Source: Albidovulum marisflavi
GTDB taxonomy: Bacteria > Pseudomonadota > Alphaproteobacteria > Rhodobacterales > Rhodobacteraceae
Direction: 5' to 3'
Assembly (NCBI RefSeq): GCF_025751435.1
Contig: NZ_JAOWKY010000001.1
Coordinates: forward strand, 124,001-188,000
DNA length: 64,000 nt
Positions 1 through 7,839 of this stretch are shown in pieces. Numbering within the stretch: the stretch's first letter is position 1; each line of letters opens with the position of its first letter. Position numbers and translations under genes: made by a program. Below the pieces are notes generated by a model that ran no database searches, was not told where the DNA came from, and saw nothing but the letters and a program-made list of their open reading frames with translations.

Positions 1-925
1 CCATCATGCCTTCGCGCAGCGTGTAGGTCCTGCCGTCCAGCGCCAGAAGTTCCTCGCCGCCCTTGGCGGGATGGATGCGCAGATCGCCCTTGACCTTGGC
101 GACGTCAAAGACGTGCAACGGGCGGTTCAGCCCGAAGGTGAAGAAGTTGGTGATGTCGACAAGGGCCGAGATCGGGCGCAAGCCGATGGCCTTGAGCCGC
201 GCCTGCAGCCAGGCGGGCGAGGGGCCGTTCCTGACGCCGCGGATCGTGCGGCCCGCAAACAGGGGGCAGCCCCTGGCCTTCAGCGCGTCGTCGATGACGA
301 CGCCCACGGGGCTGTCGAAGGCGCCCGCGACCGGCTCGACCGGCAGCGGCTTCAACGTGCCAAGTCCCCGCGCGGCCAGATCGCGGGCAATGCCGCGCAC
401 ACCAAGCGCATCGGGGCGGTTCGGCGTGATCTTGATGTGGATCATCGGATCCACCGCGCCGGGGCGGTTCGCCGCCAGCCAGTCCACGAACTTCTGACCC
501 ACATCGCCCGAAGGCAATTCGATGATGCCGTTATGTTCGTCCGACAGCTCAAGTTCGCGCTCCGAGGCCATCATGCCGTGGCTTTCGACGCCCCGGATCT
601 TGCCCACGCCCAAGGTCACGTCGATGCCGGGCACGTAGTCGCCGGGCTTGCACAGGACGACGGTGATCCCTTCGCGCGCGTTGGGCGCGCCGCAGACGAT
701 CTGCTTTTCGCCTTCGTCCGTCAGCACACGGCAGACCCGCAGCCGGTCGGCATCGGGATGCTGTTCGGCGTGCAGCACCTTGGCCAGGGTAAAGGTCGCA
801 AGCTTCGCGGCCGGGTTGACGATTTCCTCGACCTCCAGCCCCAGGTCGGTCAGCGCCTCGGCGATCGCCTCGACCGAGGCGTCGGTTTCCAGGTGGTCTT
901 TCAGCCAGGAGAGGGTGAATTTCAT
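1..925 (-). CDS. pheT: Phenylalanyl-tRNA synthetase beta subunit, N-terminal part (cut by window start)
   Basis: Large subunit of the class II alpha2beta2 synthetase that charges tRNA-Phe in the cytoplasm. About 308 codons are present, from the start codon; the rest lies outside the window. The protein opens [20 protein letters not shown], the usual PheT start, followed by the OB-fold tRNA-binding region (about residues 40-150) and the start of the B3/B4 editing region. The ATG at 923-925 overlaps the TGA of the upstream amidotransferase gene (ATGA), and an AGGAA Shine-Dalgarno lies at 932-936 inside that gene. The first 35 bases are repeated exactly at 1758-1792. Identity is clear; the odd feature is the set of genes separating it from pheS. 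Confidence 0.97.
   Translation of the reverse strand, partial: MKFTLSWLKDHLETDASVEAIAEALTDLGLEVEEIVNPAAKLATFTLAKVLHAEQHPDADRLRVCRVLTDEGEKQIVCGAPNAREGITVVLCKPGDYVPGIDVTLGVGKIRGVESHGMMASERELELSDEHNGIIELPSGDVGQKFVDWLAANRPGAVDPMIHIKITPNRPDALGVRGIARDLAARGLGTLKPLPVEPVAGAFDSPVGVVIDDALKARGCPLFAGRTIRGVRNGPSPAWLQARLKAIGLRPISALVDITNFFTFGLNRPLHVFDVAKVKGDLRIHPAKGGEELLALDGRTYTLREGMM
891..925. repeat. 35-bp direct repeat, copy 1 (5' end of live pheT)
   Basis: These 35 bases are identical to 1758-1792. They run from the pheT ATG into codon 12. Beyond the perfect block the similarity continues in diverged form for about 18 more bases. It is one of two copies flanking the glutamine amidotransferase gene. Confidence 0.95.
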
Positions 926-1683
926 TTCGCTTTCCTATCTCTGACGAGCGCGAGCCAGTTTCTCAGCTCGGTCCTGTGAACTTCGTGCGACAATCCGGCC
1001 GGCGTGGTGCCGAACCGGGCCGCGGCCTCTGCGTCGGTGGTCGAGGCGCGCAGCGCGGCGCAATCGCCGGACGCGCGCCCCAGTCTTTCAAGCACGTCGG
1101 ACAGATGCTCCACCGTGTATTCGGGGTGATACTGGCAACCCCAGAAGGTGACGCCATCCTGTTCGTAGACCATCGCCTGCACCGGCGAATGCGCGTTGCC
1201 GGAGATCAGGACCGCGCCCGGCGGGAGATCCGAAACCTCGTCGCGGTGGATGCACAGCGCGGCATAGCCGTCCTGCCGGCCCGCCATCATCGGATGCGTG
1301 CGCCCGGCCTTCGTCAGCGCGATTGCCCGCGCGGTGCCCTCCTCGCGCCCGTTGGGCGAGGCTTCGACCCGGCCGCCCAGCACGACGGCGGCAAGCTGGA
1401 GCCCGTTGCACGATCCGTAGACCGGACGCCCCGCCGCGAAGGCCGCGCGCATCGCGACCCGGAGCGGCTCGGCCTCGGGTGCGGCGGTGCTCCACTCGAC
1501 GCTCGACCCGGTAAAGACGATCCCGTCGGCATCGCCAAAGGTTTCGGCCGCCGCGGCGCCCGCATAGGGTTCGACCACGCGGATCTGAAGCGCGGGGTCG
1601 ATGGCGAGCAGCGCCGCCGCGAACCCTTCGGACTGCGCGGGCAGATCGGGCGTGTTGCTTTCGACGATGGTGATCTTGGTCAT
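922..1683 (-). CDS. Class I glutamine amidotransferase-like protein
   Basis: 253 residues, a stand-alone GATase domain like the glutaminase half of GMP synthase. The nucleophile elbow is GSCNGLQ with Cys92, and the catalytic His-Glu pair lies in QYHPE (His186, Glu188). The triad is therefore complete, and hydrolysis of glutamine or a gamma-glutamyl compound is plausible, but the acceptor substrate is unknown. The gene lies between the pheT remnant and pheT, and its TGA (922-924) overlaps the pheT ATG. Its 3' end carries AGGAA, which serves pheT. I see no strong Shine-Dalgarno before its own ATG. It is flanked by 35-bp direct repeats of the pheT start, so it looks like an inserted cargo gene rather than part of tRNA charging. 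Confidence 0.85.
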   Translation of the reverse strand: MTKITIVESNTPDLPAQSEGFAAALLAIDPALQIRVVEPYAGAAAAETFGDADGIVFTGSSVEWSTAAPEAEPLRVAMRAAFAAGRPVYGSCNGLQLAAVVLGGRVEASPNGREEGTARAIALTKAGRTHPMMAGRQDGYAALCIHRDEVSDLPPGAVLISGNAHSPVQAMVYEQDGVTFWGCQYHPEYTVEHLSDVLERLGRASGDCAALRASTTDAEAAARFGTTPAGLSHEVHRTELRNWLALVRDRKAK

Positions 1684-1708
1684 GGGAGTCCGGGGGGATG
1701 GGGAGGCG

Positions 1709-1792
1709 TCAGGAGTGGGGGGTTGGCTGGCACGCCTCCACCGGGGCGGTGGTGTCGAGGTGGTCTTTCAGCCAGGAGAGGGTGAATTTCAT
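1709..1792 (-). pseudogene. Remnant of a second pheT 5' end
   Basis: Read on the minus strand from the ATG at 1790-1792, this gives [20 protein letters not shown], then diverges and stops at TGA 1709-1711 (27 codons). The live PheT starts [20 protein letters not shown], so 16 of 20 residues agree, with the first 12 codons nearly identical in DNA. The ATG overlaps the stop of the upstream SUKH gene exactly as the live pheT ATG overlaps the amidotransferase stop. A GAGGAG Shine-Dalgarno sits 8 bases upstream (1801-1806). I read this as the start of an earlier pheT, cut off when the amidotransferase gene entered. Confidence 0.85.
1758..1792. repeat. 35-bp direct repeat, copy 2 (5' end of pheT remnant)
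   Basis: Exact match to 891-925. It includes the remnant ATG and lies directly downstream of the SUKH-family gene. The interval between the two copies is 832 bp and contains only the remnant tail and the amidotransferase gene. Confidence 0.95.
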
Positions 1793-2229
1793 GCTTGTTG
1801 CTCCTCGGGAAACCACGCCATCTGCTCGGACTTTTCGAAAAAACCGGCTAGCGTTGAATCCACGGGCATGAAGTCATCTATGCCCGTGTTGACGTATTGG
1901 ATTAGGCCGAAACCGATACCTGGTTGGTAGGCAATATGCTCAGACGACCCGTTTGTACCGATGATTGTGAGTTCAGTTGGAATCGACTGTCTCACGGCCT
2001 CTAGGCTTGCAAGGTCCCATGACTCTCGTGGAGTAAAGAGTTCAAAGTACTCCCCGTTCAGATCCGCACCGGCAAAGCCTTTGAAACGACCGTACAAAGT
2101 CCAGAACTCGCGAAGGTCCTGTGGGCACTCAATGCTCCAAAATACCTCCCATTCCGCGATCTCTTTTTGCGATGCGGGTGCAGCCTCAACACTACTATTC
2201 GCAAGAACCCTCGCGATGACCTCGCTCAC
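1789..2229 (-). CDS. SMI1/KNR4 (SUKH) family protein, probable immunity-type protein
   Basis: 146 residues with a GTG start (2227-2229) overlapping the pheS stop (GTGA). The pattern is that of the SUKH fold: an N-terminal helix and a [18 protein letters not shown] segment like the family's LP-x-D/L-x-x-F-x-x-x-N/Y-G motif, a central strand ending [16 protein letters not shown], and a C-terminal TLAGFF helix. SUKH proteins often neutralise nuclease or deaminase toxins of polymorphic toxin systems; no toxin gene is adjacent, so an immunity role is inference. G+C is about 52% on the lines I counted, well below the neighbours at about 66%, suggesting recent transfer. Its stop overlaps the ATG of the pheT remnant. 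Confidence 0.8.
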   Translation of the reverse strand: MSEVIARVLANSSVEAAPASQKEIAEWEVFWSIECPQDLREFWTLYGRFKGFAGADLNGEYFELFTPRESWDLASLEAVRQSIPTELTIIGTNGSSEHIAYQPGIGFGLIQYVNTGIDDFMPVDSTLAGFFEKSEQMAWFPEEQQA

Positions 2230-3299
2230 CTGCTCAACCCCCCCGCCACCGTCGGCATGTCCAGCGCCGCGAAGCCGTAGTGGCGCAGCCAGCGCAGGTC
2301 GCTCTCAAAGAACGCCCGCAGGTCGGGGATGCCGTATTTCAGCATCGCCAGACGGTCGATGCCCATGCCGAAGGCGAAGCCCTGCCATTCGTTCGGGTCG
2401 ACGCCCGCCGCGGAAAGGACCTTGGGGTGGACCATGCCGCTCCCGAGGATCTCCATCCACTTGTCGCCCTCGCCGATCTTCAGCTGGCCGCCTTCCCAGG
2501 AACAGCGGATGTCGACCTCGGCCGAGGGTTCGGTGAAGGGGAAGTGGCTGGCGCGGAAGCGCAGCTCGACGCTGTCGACCTCGAAGAACGACCGGCAGAA
2601 CTCCTCCAGCACCCATTTCAGGTTCGCCATGGAGATGTCGCGGTCGATCGCCAGCCCCTCGACCTGGTGGAACATGGGCGTGTGGGTCTGGTCCATGTCC
2701 ATGCGGTAGACGCGTCCCGGCGCGATGACGCGGATCGGCGCGCCTTGCGCGGCCATGGCGCGGATCTGCACCGGCGAGGTGTGGGTGCGCAGCACGTGCG
2801 GCGGGCGGTCGTCGCCCTCCGCACGCGCCATGAAGAAGGTGTCGTGTTCCTGGCGCGCGGGGTGTTCCGGCGGGATGTTCAGCGCGTCGAAGTTGTGCCA
2901 GTCATCCTCGATCTGCGGCCCCTCGGCGACGGCGAAGCCCATGTCGGCGAAGATCGCGGTAACCTCCTCGGTCACCTGGCTGACGGGATGGATCGTGCCC
3001 TGCCGGCGCGGGCGGCCCGGCAGCGTGACGTCCAGCCATTCGCCCTTGAGCCTGGCGTCAAGCGCAGCATCGGCAAGCGCCGACTTCTTGGCGCGCAACG
3101 CCGCGTCGATTTCATCCTTCAGCCGGTTCAGCGCCGCGCCCGCCGCCTGGCGGGTGGCCGGGTCCATTTGCCCCAGTTCGCGCATCTTCAGGCTGATTTC
3201 GCCCTTCTTGCCAAGCGCGGCGACCCGAATCTCTTCCAGCGCGGCTTCGTCGCCGGCGCCGGCAATAGCGGTCAGATAGTTGTTTCTCAGATCGTCCAT
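2226..3299 (-). CDS. pheS: Phenylalanyl-tRNA synthetase alpha subunit
   Basis: 357 residues, the catalytic class II subunit that activates phenylalanine. An N-terminal coiled coil (about 1-85) precedes the synthetase core. Motif 2 is [20 protein letters not shown] (about 196-215) and motif 3 is [20 protein letters not shown]-like (about 309-328). I chose the ATG at 3297-3299 because GGGAG lies 7 bases upstream; a TTG two codons earlier is less likely. It is transcribed in the same direction as rplT but is separated from it by a terminator, so it probably has its own promoter in 3300-3520. The TGA overlaps the GTG of the SUKH gene. Confidence 0.97.
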   Translation of the reverse strand: MDDLRNNYLTAIAGAGDEAALEEIRVAALGKKGEISLKMRELGQMDPATRQAAGAALNRLKDEIDAALRAKKSALADAALDARLKGEWLDVTLPGRPRRQGTIHPVSQVTEEVTAIFADMGFAVAEGPQIEDDWHNFDALNIPPEHPARQEHDTFFMARAEGDDRPPHVLRTHTSPVQIRAMAAQGAPIRVIAPGRVYRMDMDQTHTPMFHQVEGLAIDRDISMANLKWVLEEFCRSFFEVDSVELRFRASHFPFTEPSAEVDIRCSWEGGQLKIGEGDKWMEILGSGMVHPKVLSAAGVDPNEWQGFAFGMGIDRLAMLKYGIPDLRAFFESDLRWLRHYGFAALDMPTVAGGLSR

Positions 3300-3520
3300 G
3301 TCCAAGCTCCCATGCCCGCTGTCAGCTACCGGTCAACGGCCAGTGACGCAAGCGTCCGCATCCAATTCGGCGTGCAGTCCCCCGCCGTCCGGTCGGCGCG
3401 CGCGCCGGAAGCGGTTCGGGACGGTTCCCTGCATGGCGCGGGATCGAATTTGCCCGTCGCTTGCGCAGGGCGCGGTCGTGCGCGCCAGATCGAAAGCTTC
3501 CGCCATCCTTCGCCATCCGT
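3300..3520 (-). promoter_or_regulatory. pheS upstream region, no gene seen
   Basis: About 220 bases between pheS and the rplT terminator. I see no convincing gene or tRNA here. It must hold the pheS promoter because a terminator isolates it from rplT, but I cannot point to a clear -35/-10 pair, and I found no obvious attenuator peptide rich in phenylalanine. Confidence 0.4.
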
Positions 3521-3559
3521 AAGCAAAGAAGCCGCGAAACCCAAAGGCTCCGCGGCTTC
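3521..3559 (-). terminator. Rho-independent terminator after rplT
   Basis: Perfect 9-bp inverted repeat (3528-3536 with 3551-3559, GAAGCCGCG/CGCGGCTTC) with a 14-base loop. On the minus strand it is followed by TTTGCTT. Confidence 0.8.
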
Positions 3560-3583
3560 CGAAAACTTGACCCTGAAAGGGTG

Positions 3584-3946
3584 TTACGCGAGCGCGGCCT
3601 TCGCCTTTTCGACGATGGCCCCAAACGCCGCCGGCTCATGCACGGCCAGATCGGCCAGAACCTTGCGGTCGACCTCGATGCCGGCCTTGGACAGCGCGTT
3701 GATGAAGCGCGAATAGGTCAGCGATTCGTCGATCGCGCGAACAGCGGCGTTGATGCGCTGGATCCACAGGGCGCGGAAGTTGCGCTTGCGCGCCTTGCGG
3801 TCGCGGGTCGCGTACTGCTGCGCCTTGTCGACGGCCTGGGTAGCGGTGCGGAAGTTGCGCGAACGGGCCGAGTAGTAGCCTTTCGCCTTCTTGATGACCT
3901 TGCGGTGACGGGCGTGGGTGACGACGCCGGATTTAACGCGGGACAT
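3584..3946 (-). CDS. rplT: 50S ribosomal protein L20
   Basis: 120 residues, normal length for L20. It is very rich in Lys and Arg, starts [20 protein letters not shown] and holds the conserved segment [20 protein letters not shown]. It binds 23S rRNA early in large-subunit assembly. It lies 14 bases downstream of rpmI, the usual rpmI-rplT pair. infC is not in the window, as often in this group. In E. coli and Bacillus L20 represses its own operon through the leader; I cannot show that here. Confidence 0.98.
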   Translation of the reverse strand: MSRVKSGVVTHARHRKVIKKAKGYYSARSRNFRTATQAVDKAQQYATRDRKARKRNFRALWIQRINAAVRAIDESLTYSRFINALSKAGIEVDRKVLADLAVHEPAAFGAIVEKAKAALA

Positions 3947-3960
3947 GTGTCAGTCTCCTA

Positions 3961-4161
3961 TCAGCGATTGTACGGCATGTATTTCTTGACGATCTTCGCA
4001 TCCGAGTCGGACAGGAGCATCGTGCCCGTGGCCTTGCGGATAAAGTCCGTCGAACGCTTGATCATGCCGTGACGCTTGCCGGCGACACCTGCTTTCACAC
4101 GGCCCGTGGCCGTCATCTTGAACCGCTTCTTCGCGGCCGATTTGGTCTTCATCTTGGGCAT
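3961..4161 (-). CDS. rpmI: 50S ribosomal protein L35
   Basis: 66 residues, the standard L35 size. It begins [20 protein letters not shown] and contains KRHGMIKRS. It is the first gene of the rpmI-rplT operon. A good promoter lies at 4240-4268, giving a leader of roughly 70 bases. Confidence 0.98.
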   Translation of the reverse strand: MPKMKTKSAAKKRFKMTATGRVKAGVAGKRHGMIKRSTDFIRKATGTMLLSDSDAKIVKKYMPYNR

Positions 4162-4462
4162 GTTTCATCTCCATCTCAGACGTGAACGTGCGACTCGGCA
4201 ATGCCACTTGGCCGGCCGCACGGGGTATTCGAGAGGCGCCCTATAGCCGGGTGGGCCAGATATGGCAAGGGGGGCGGCCAACGCCGGGAACTACAGGGGG
4301 GGCCGCAAGGTGGCCGTCGCACAACCTATGCGCGAAAACGCGGGATCGCGATCTACTTTTTCCGCAGAGGAAACACTCTTGTTATAGAGGGCGCGGCGGA
4401 AATACGGCGAAACGTCGGCATCCGTGTGGCATTATTGTGGCACCTGTAAATGGGAGGTGTTT
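4162..4462. other. 300-base divergent intergenic region between rpmI and the small secreted protein
   Basis: It contains the rpmI promoter (4240-4268, minus). Rightward, a weaker candidate for the secreted-protein gene is TTTCCG about 18 bases before TATAGA near 4383-4389. G-rich runs occur at 4269-4310. I see no further gene. Confidence 0.6.
4240..4268 (-). promoter_or_regulatory. Sigma-70-type promoter for rpmI-rplT
   Basis: On the minus strand: TTGCCA (4263-4268), a 17-base spacer, then TATAGG (4240-4245). Start of transcription would be near 4233, about 70 bases before the rpmI ATG. Confidence 0.65.
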
Positions 4463-4699
4463 ATGTTCAAGACAATTCTTCTTTCTGCCTTCACGGTGGC
4501 CGCGCTTGCGACGACCGGCCTTGTGGCGACGTCGGCCGGTCCTGCCTTTGCCGAAGGTGACGTGGTTTGCAACGGAGGCGGTGGCGGCTGCCCGAGGAAG
4601 AAGGGCAACAACGGCTGGGGCAACGGCGACCAGCCGGCGCCGGGGGGATCCCTTCCGAACAATAACGCGGAGAACGGTCCCGGCGGCAACCCCGATTGA
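4463..4699 (+). CDS. Small secreted Gly/Asn-rich protein
   Basis: 78 residues from the ATG at 4463, chosen because GGGAGG lies 5 bases upstream; an in-frame ATG 13 codons earlier lacks such a site. Residues 1-30 form a clear signal peptide ending near GPAFA/EG. The mature part, about 48 residues, has two cysteines (VVCNGGGGGCP), a basic PRKKGNN stretch, then GWGNGDQPAPGGSLPNNNAE. Its Trp/Gly/Asn/Asp-rich motif has no catalytic look and I do not recognise a named family. The two Cys could form a disulfide in the periplasm. It has its own terminator, so it is a single-gene unit. Confidence 0.75.
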   Translation: MFKTILLSAFTVAALATTGLVATSAGPAFAEGDVVCNGGGGGCPRKKGNNGWGNGDQPAPGGSLPNNNAENGPGGNPD

Positions 4700-4730
4700 C
4701 AGTCGCGTGATCCATCAACCTTGATCCAGA

Positions 4731-4763
4731 AACTCCGCCCTTGGGGGCGGAGTTTTTCCTTTC
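4731..4763 (+). terminator. Rho-independent terminator after the small secreted protein
   Basis: Stem AACTCCGCCC (4731-4740) with GGGCGGAGTT (4744-4753), 3-base loop, then a T-rich tail. It lies just outside the end of convergent pyk and may work weakly for it too. Confidence 0.85.
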
Positions 4764-4769
4764 CAGGCC

Positions 4770-6218
4770 CTATTCCGGGTCGGTGCGGTAGATCAGCCGT
4801 TCGTCGCAGGGCGCCACGCGCAGGATGTTGGTGGTGCCCTTGACGTTGAAGGGGACGCCGGCGGTGACGACGATCTGGTCACGCTCGGTCGCGAAGCCAT
4901 ATTCGCGCGCGGCCTTGGCCGCGTTCACAACCGCCATCTTGAAGCGGTCGATCGGGTCATTCGTCAGTGCGCAATGAACGCCCCAGGTCAGGCACAGCCT
5001 GCGCGCCGTGGCCTGGATCGGCGTCAAGGCGATGATCGGTACGTTCGGGCGTTCCCGCGCGACAAGGCTTGCGGTGGTGCCGGACTGGGTGAAGCAGCAG
5101 ATTGCGTGGATGTCGGTCGCCTCGGCGATCTCGCGCGCGGCGGCGACGATGCCGTCGGCGATGGTCTTGCGATCCACCCTGCGGCTGGCCTCGATCACCT
5201 CGCGGTAAGTGGGGTCTGCCTCGACCGATTTCGCGACGCTGTCCATGGTGGCGACGGCCTCGACCGGGTACTGGCCCGCGGCCGATTCCGCCGACAACAT
5301 CACCGCGTCGGCACCCTCGTAGATCGCCGTCGCGACGTCGGACACTTCGGCCCGCGTCGGCATTGGGCTTTCGATCATGCTTTCCAGCATCTGGGTGGCG
5401 ACGATCACGGGCTTGGCCGCAGCGCGCGCGCCGCGCACCAGCCGCTTCTGGATCGGCGGCACCGAGTGCACGGGCAGCTCCACGCCCAGGTCGCCACGCG
5501 CCACCATGATCCCGTCCGAGGCGGACAGGATCGCGGCATAGGCCTTGACCGCCGCCGGTTTCTCGATCTTCGACAGGATCGCGGCGCGGCCCTTTGCAAG
5601 ACGGCGCGCCTCTTCCACGTCCTCCGGCCGCTGGACGAAGGACAGCGCCAGCCAATCCACGCCCAGACCGCAGGCGAACTCAAGGTCGGCCTTGTCCTTG
5701 TCCGACAGGGCCGCCACCGGCAGCACCACGTCGGGAACGTTCACGCCCTTGCGGTTCGAGATCGTTCCACCCGTCGTCACCGTGCAATCCGCGAAGTCCG
5801 CACCGCAGTCCTCCACGCGCAGCCTTATCTTGCCATCGTTGACCAGAAGCGTTGTTCCAGGCTCGAGCGCGTCGAAGATTTCCTTGTGCGGCAGGCAGAC
5901 TCGGATTGCGTCGCCCTCGGCCGGGTCAAGGTCGAAGCGGAACCTGGCGCCCTCTTCAAGCTCCTCGGAACCATTGGCGAAAACACCCACACGAAGCTTT
6001 GGCCCCTGAAGGTCCGCCAGGATGGCGATCGGGCGGCCGGTATCGGCCTCGATCTGCCGGATGATGTCGTGACGGGCCTTCTGTTCCTCGTGGCTGCCAT
6101 GGCTCATGTTCAATCGGAACACGTCGGCGCCGGCTTCGAACAGGGCACGGATCGTCTCGTAATCGCTGGACGCGGGGCCGAGCGTTGCCACGATCTTGAC
6201 ATTGCGCAGACGTCTCAT
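4770..6218 (-). CDS. pyk: Pyruvate kinase
   Basis: 482 residues; phosphoenolpyruvate plus ADP to pyruvate plus ATP, the last step of glycolysis. Landmarks in order: KIVATLGPAS (8-17), FRLNMSHGSHEE with the substrate Arg35, ILADLQGPKLRVG, the active-site Lys in SKIEKP, and the signature IMVARGDLGVELP followed by ATQMLESM and MLSAESAAG. A C-terminal allosteric-type domain is present. I start at the ATG 6216-6218, which has AGGGAGC about 6-8 bases upstream, not the TTG nine codons earlier. A promoter is visible upstream at 6254-6282. It converges on the small secreted protein gene. Confidence 0.97.
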   Translation of the reverse strand: MRRLRNVKIVATLGPASSDYETIRALFEAGADVFRLNMSHGSHEEQKARHDIIRQIEADTGRPIAILADLQGPKLRVGVFANGSEELEEGARFRFDLDPAEGDAIRVCLPHKEIFDALEPGTTLLVNDGKIRLRVEDCGADFADCTVTTGGTISNRKGVNVPDVVLPVAALSDKDKADLEFACGLGVDWLALSFVQRPEDVEEARRLAKGRAAILSKIEKPAAVKAYAAILSASDGIMVARGDLGVELPVHSVPPIQKRLVRGARAAAKPVIVATQMLESMIESPMPTRAEVSDVATAIYEGADAVMLSAESAAGQYPVEAVATMDSVAKSVEADPTYREVIEASRRVDRKTIADGIVAAAREIAEATDIHAICCFTQSGTTASLVARERPNVPIIALTPIQATARRLCLTWGVHCALTNDPIDRFKMAVVNAAKAAREYGFATERDQIVVTAGVPFNVKGTTNILRVAPCDERLIYRTDPE

Positions 6219-6253
6219 CCACTGGCTCCCTGTTTGCGGTAACATCGCGGGCT

Positions 6254-6282
6254 TCTATGACCTATTCCCCATTTCAGGGCAA
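6254..6282 (-). promoter_or_regulatory. Candidate promoter for pyk
   Basis: Minus strand: TTGCCC (6277-6282), 17-base spacer, CATAGA (6254-6259). Spacing is ideal and the position, about 40 bases before the start codon, fits. Confidence 0.5.
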
Positions 6283-6341
6283 CTGGTGCTTTGCTGCAAG
6301 AGGGTCTAAACCGGCAAAAACGAAGGTTCAGTGACAGGAAC

Positions 6342-7082
6342 ATGACATTTCAGCCGTTCGACATCCTGGGACGCGACCGTCCGTCACGCTGGCTGGTCAC
6401 CTGTGATCATGCAACCAACGCCGTGCCCGAATGGGTGGGCGGCGGATCGCTTGGCATCTGCGCAGCCGACATGGAGCGTCACATCGCCTATGATGTGGGC
6501 GCGGCCGGCCTGACGCGGGCCCTTGCCGAAAGCCTGGGCGCCCCCGCGATCCTGTCGACCTTTTCGCGCCTGGTGATCGACCCCAACCGGGGCGAGGATG
6601 ACCCGACCCTTCTGATGAAGCTTTACGACGGCACGATCATCCCCGCGAACCGCCACGCCGGGCCCGATGAGCTGGGGCGGCGGCTTGAAGCCTGCTACCG
6701 CCCCTACCATGCGGCCTATGCCGACCTGGCCGCGCGCCGACCCGACACCGTGATCTGCGCGGTCCACAGCTTCACCCCGCGCCTCAACGGCCGCGCATCC
6801 CGTCCGTGGGAGGTCGGGGTGCTGTATTCCCACCTGGACGACCGGCTCGCGCTGCCACTGATCGACCGCCTCAGGGCCGAAGGATACGTGACCGGCGACA
6901 ATGAACCCTACAGCGGGCATCTTGACGGGGACGCCATCGACCGCCATGCGCTGCGCCACGGCAGGCCGAACGTGCTGATCGAGGTCAGGAACGACCTGAT
7001 CCGCGATGCGGCGGGCCAAACCTTGTGGGCCGCCCGCCTTGCCCCCATTCTTGAAGAGGTACTGGCCGCATCCGGCCTGTGA
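6342..7082 (+). CDS. N-formylglutamate amidohydrolase family protein
   Basis: 246 residues from the ATG at 6342 (AGGA lies only 3 bases upstream; an in-frame TTG at 6291 is the alternative). The N-terminal half carries WLVTCDHATNAVPE, the family's metal-binding His segment, then FSRLVIDPNRGEDD. The centre has VHSFTPRLNG, and the end has NVLIEVRNDLI, all typical of the FGase (PF05013) fold. The family hydrolyses N-formyl-L-glutamate, often in histidine breakdown, but no hut genes are near, so the real substrate may differ. It is followed 9 bases later by a DUF1244 gene. Confidence 0.9.
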   Translation: MTFQPFDILGRDRPSRWLVTCDHATNAVPEWVGGGSLGICAADMERHIAYDVGAAGLTRALAESLGAPAILSTFSRLVIDPNRGEDDPTLLMKLYDGTIIPANRHAGPDELGRRLEACYRPYHAAYADLAARRPDTVICAVHSFTPRLNGRASRPWEVGVLYSHLDDRLALPLIDRLRAEGYVTGDNEPYSGHLDGDAIDRHALRHGRPNVLIEVRNDLIRDAAGQTLWAARLAPILEEVLAASGL

Positions 7083-7091
7083 GGATTGCCA

Positions 7092-7409
7092 ATGGACGAA
7101 CAGACACGCATCGAGATCGAGGCCGCCGCGTTCCGCACGCTCCGCCATCACCTGATGGAAAAGCGCGCGGACGTGCAGAATATCGACCTGATGAACCTGG
7201 CCGGGTTCTGCCGCAACTGCCTGGCGCGCTGGTATCAGGAGGCCGCCAACGAGCGCGGCATCGAGATGTCGAAGGACGAGGCGCGCGAAATCTACTACGG
7301 CATGCCCTACGACGACTGGAAGGCGCAGTCGCAGACCGAGGCGGACGAGGCCAAGAAGGCTGCGTTCGAGATAGCTTTCCGCGAAAACGTTGGTCCGAAG
7401 GACGGCTAG
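7092..7409 (+). CDS. DUF1244 family protein
   Basis: 105 residues, the normal size of this all-helical family. The signature is NLAGFCRNCLARWYQEAA (about residues 34-51), with two cysteines that in structures of relatives could bind metal. It also has EAREIYYGMPYDDWK. GAGG sits 7 bases before the ATG. It follows the N-formylglutamate amidohydrolase gene closely, so both are likely cotranscribed. Function is unknown for the family. Confidence 0.9.
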   Translation: MDEQTRIEIEAAAFRTLRHHLMEKRADVQNIDLMNLAGFCRNCLARWYQEAANERGIEMSKDEAREIYYGMPYDDWKAQSQTEADEAKKAAFEIAFRENVGPKDG

Positions 7410-7485
7410 GGCGCTCACCAGCAGGTTGGGCGGATGGAAGCTACCAGATAGTCTGCCCTTGGCTTCATACCCGGGATCATCGACC

Positions 7486-7806
7486 TTGGCTTTCATTCGC
7501 CGCTTCGGCCTCGCATTGACCCTTGGCCTTGCCGCATGCACGGCGGAAACCAGCCAGATCGGCACGGCTCCTGCGCCGGGCCAGACCGCCGGGTCTTCCG
7601 AGCAGACAGCGATCAAGGCCGAAAGCATCGCGTTCGAATACCAATGGATCGCAAGGCACAGGCCCGGCTGGAAGCCTGTCTCCCAGGGTTTGCTGATCAA
7701 TGACGCCGACGAGCCCTTTGATCTGATCACGATCGAAAAGGGTGGAAAGACCGAAGCGATCTACTTCGACATTTCAAGCTTCTTCGGGACTGGCTTCGGC
7801 TTCTGA
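7486..7806 (+). CDS. Small putative lipoprotein, function unknown
   Basis: 106 residues if the TTG at 7486 is used. This start puts a short basic-hydrophobic signal (LAFIRRFGLALTLGLAAC) right at the N-terminus, with lipobox LAAC. The mature part is about 90 residues, with an Ala/Thr/Ser/Gly-rich linker and then a compact domain ending TGFGF. The frame extends 96 bases further upstream, overlapping the DUF1244 stop, but has no ATG in the useful place. No strong Shine-Dalgarno is visible, which lowers confidence. The lipobox and good coding character argue that it is real. Confidence 0.55.
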   Translation: MAFIRRFGLALTLGLAACTAETSQIGTAPAPGQTAGSSEQTAIKAESIAFEYQWIARHRPGWKPVSQGLLINDADEPFDLITIEKGGKTEAIYFDISSFFGTGFGF

Positions 7807-7839
7807 GTCGGGCCAGACGTGATCAGGTGGCCCGCCGCT

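Noticed and set aside
1709-1792. The short frame after the SUKH gene as a real small protein
   Set aside because: It matches the first 20 residues of PheT and then loses similarity and stops, so a remnant is the simpler reading.
891-1792. The 35-bp repeat as phage att sites
   Set aside because: No integrase or tRNA is present and the repeat is coding sequence of pheT on both sides; site-specific integration is not excluded but has no direct support here.
3326-3544. Short minus-strand frame upstream of pheS
   Set aside because: It overlaps the rplT terminator, is Arg/Pro-rich and has no Shine-Dalgarno; also checked as a leader peptide but has no Phe run.
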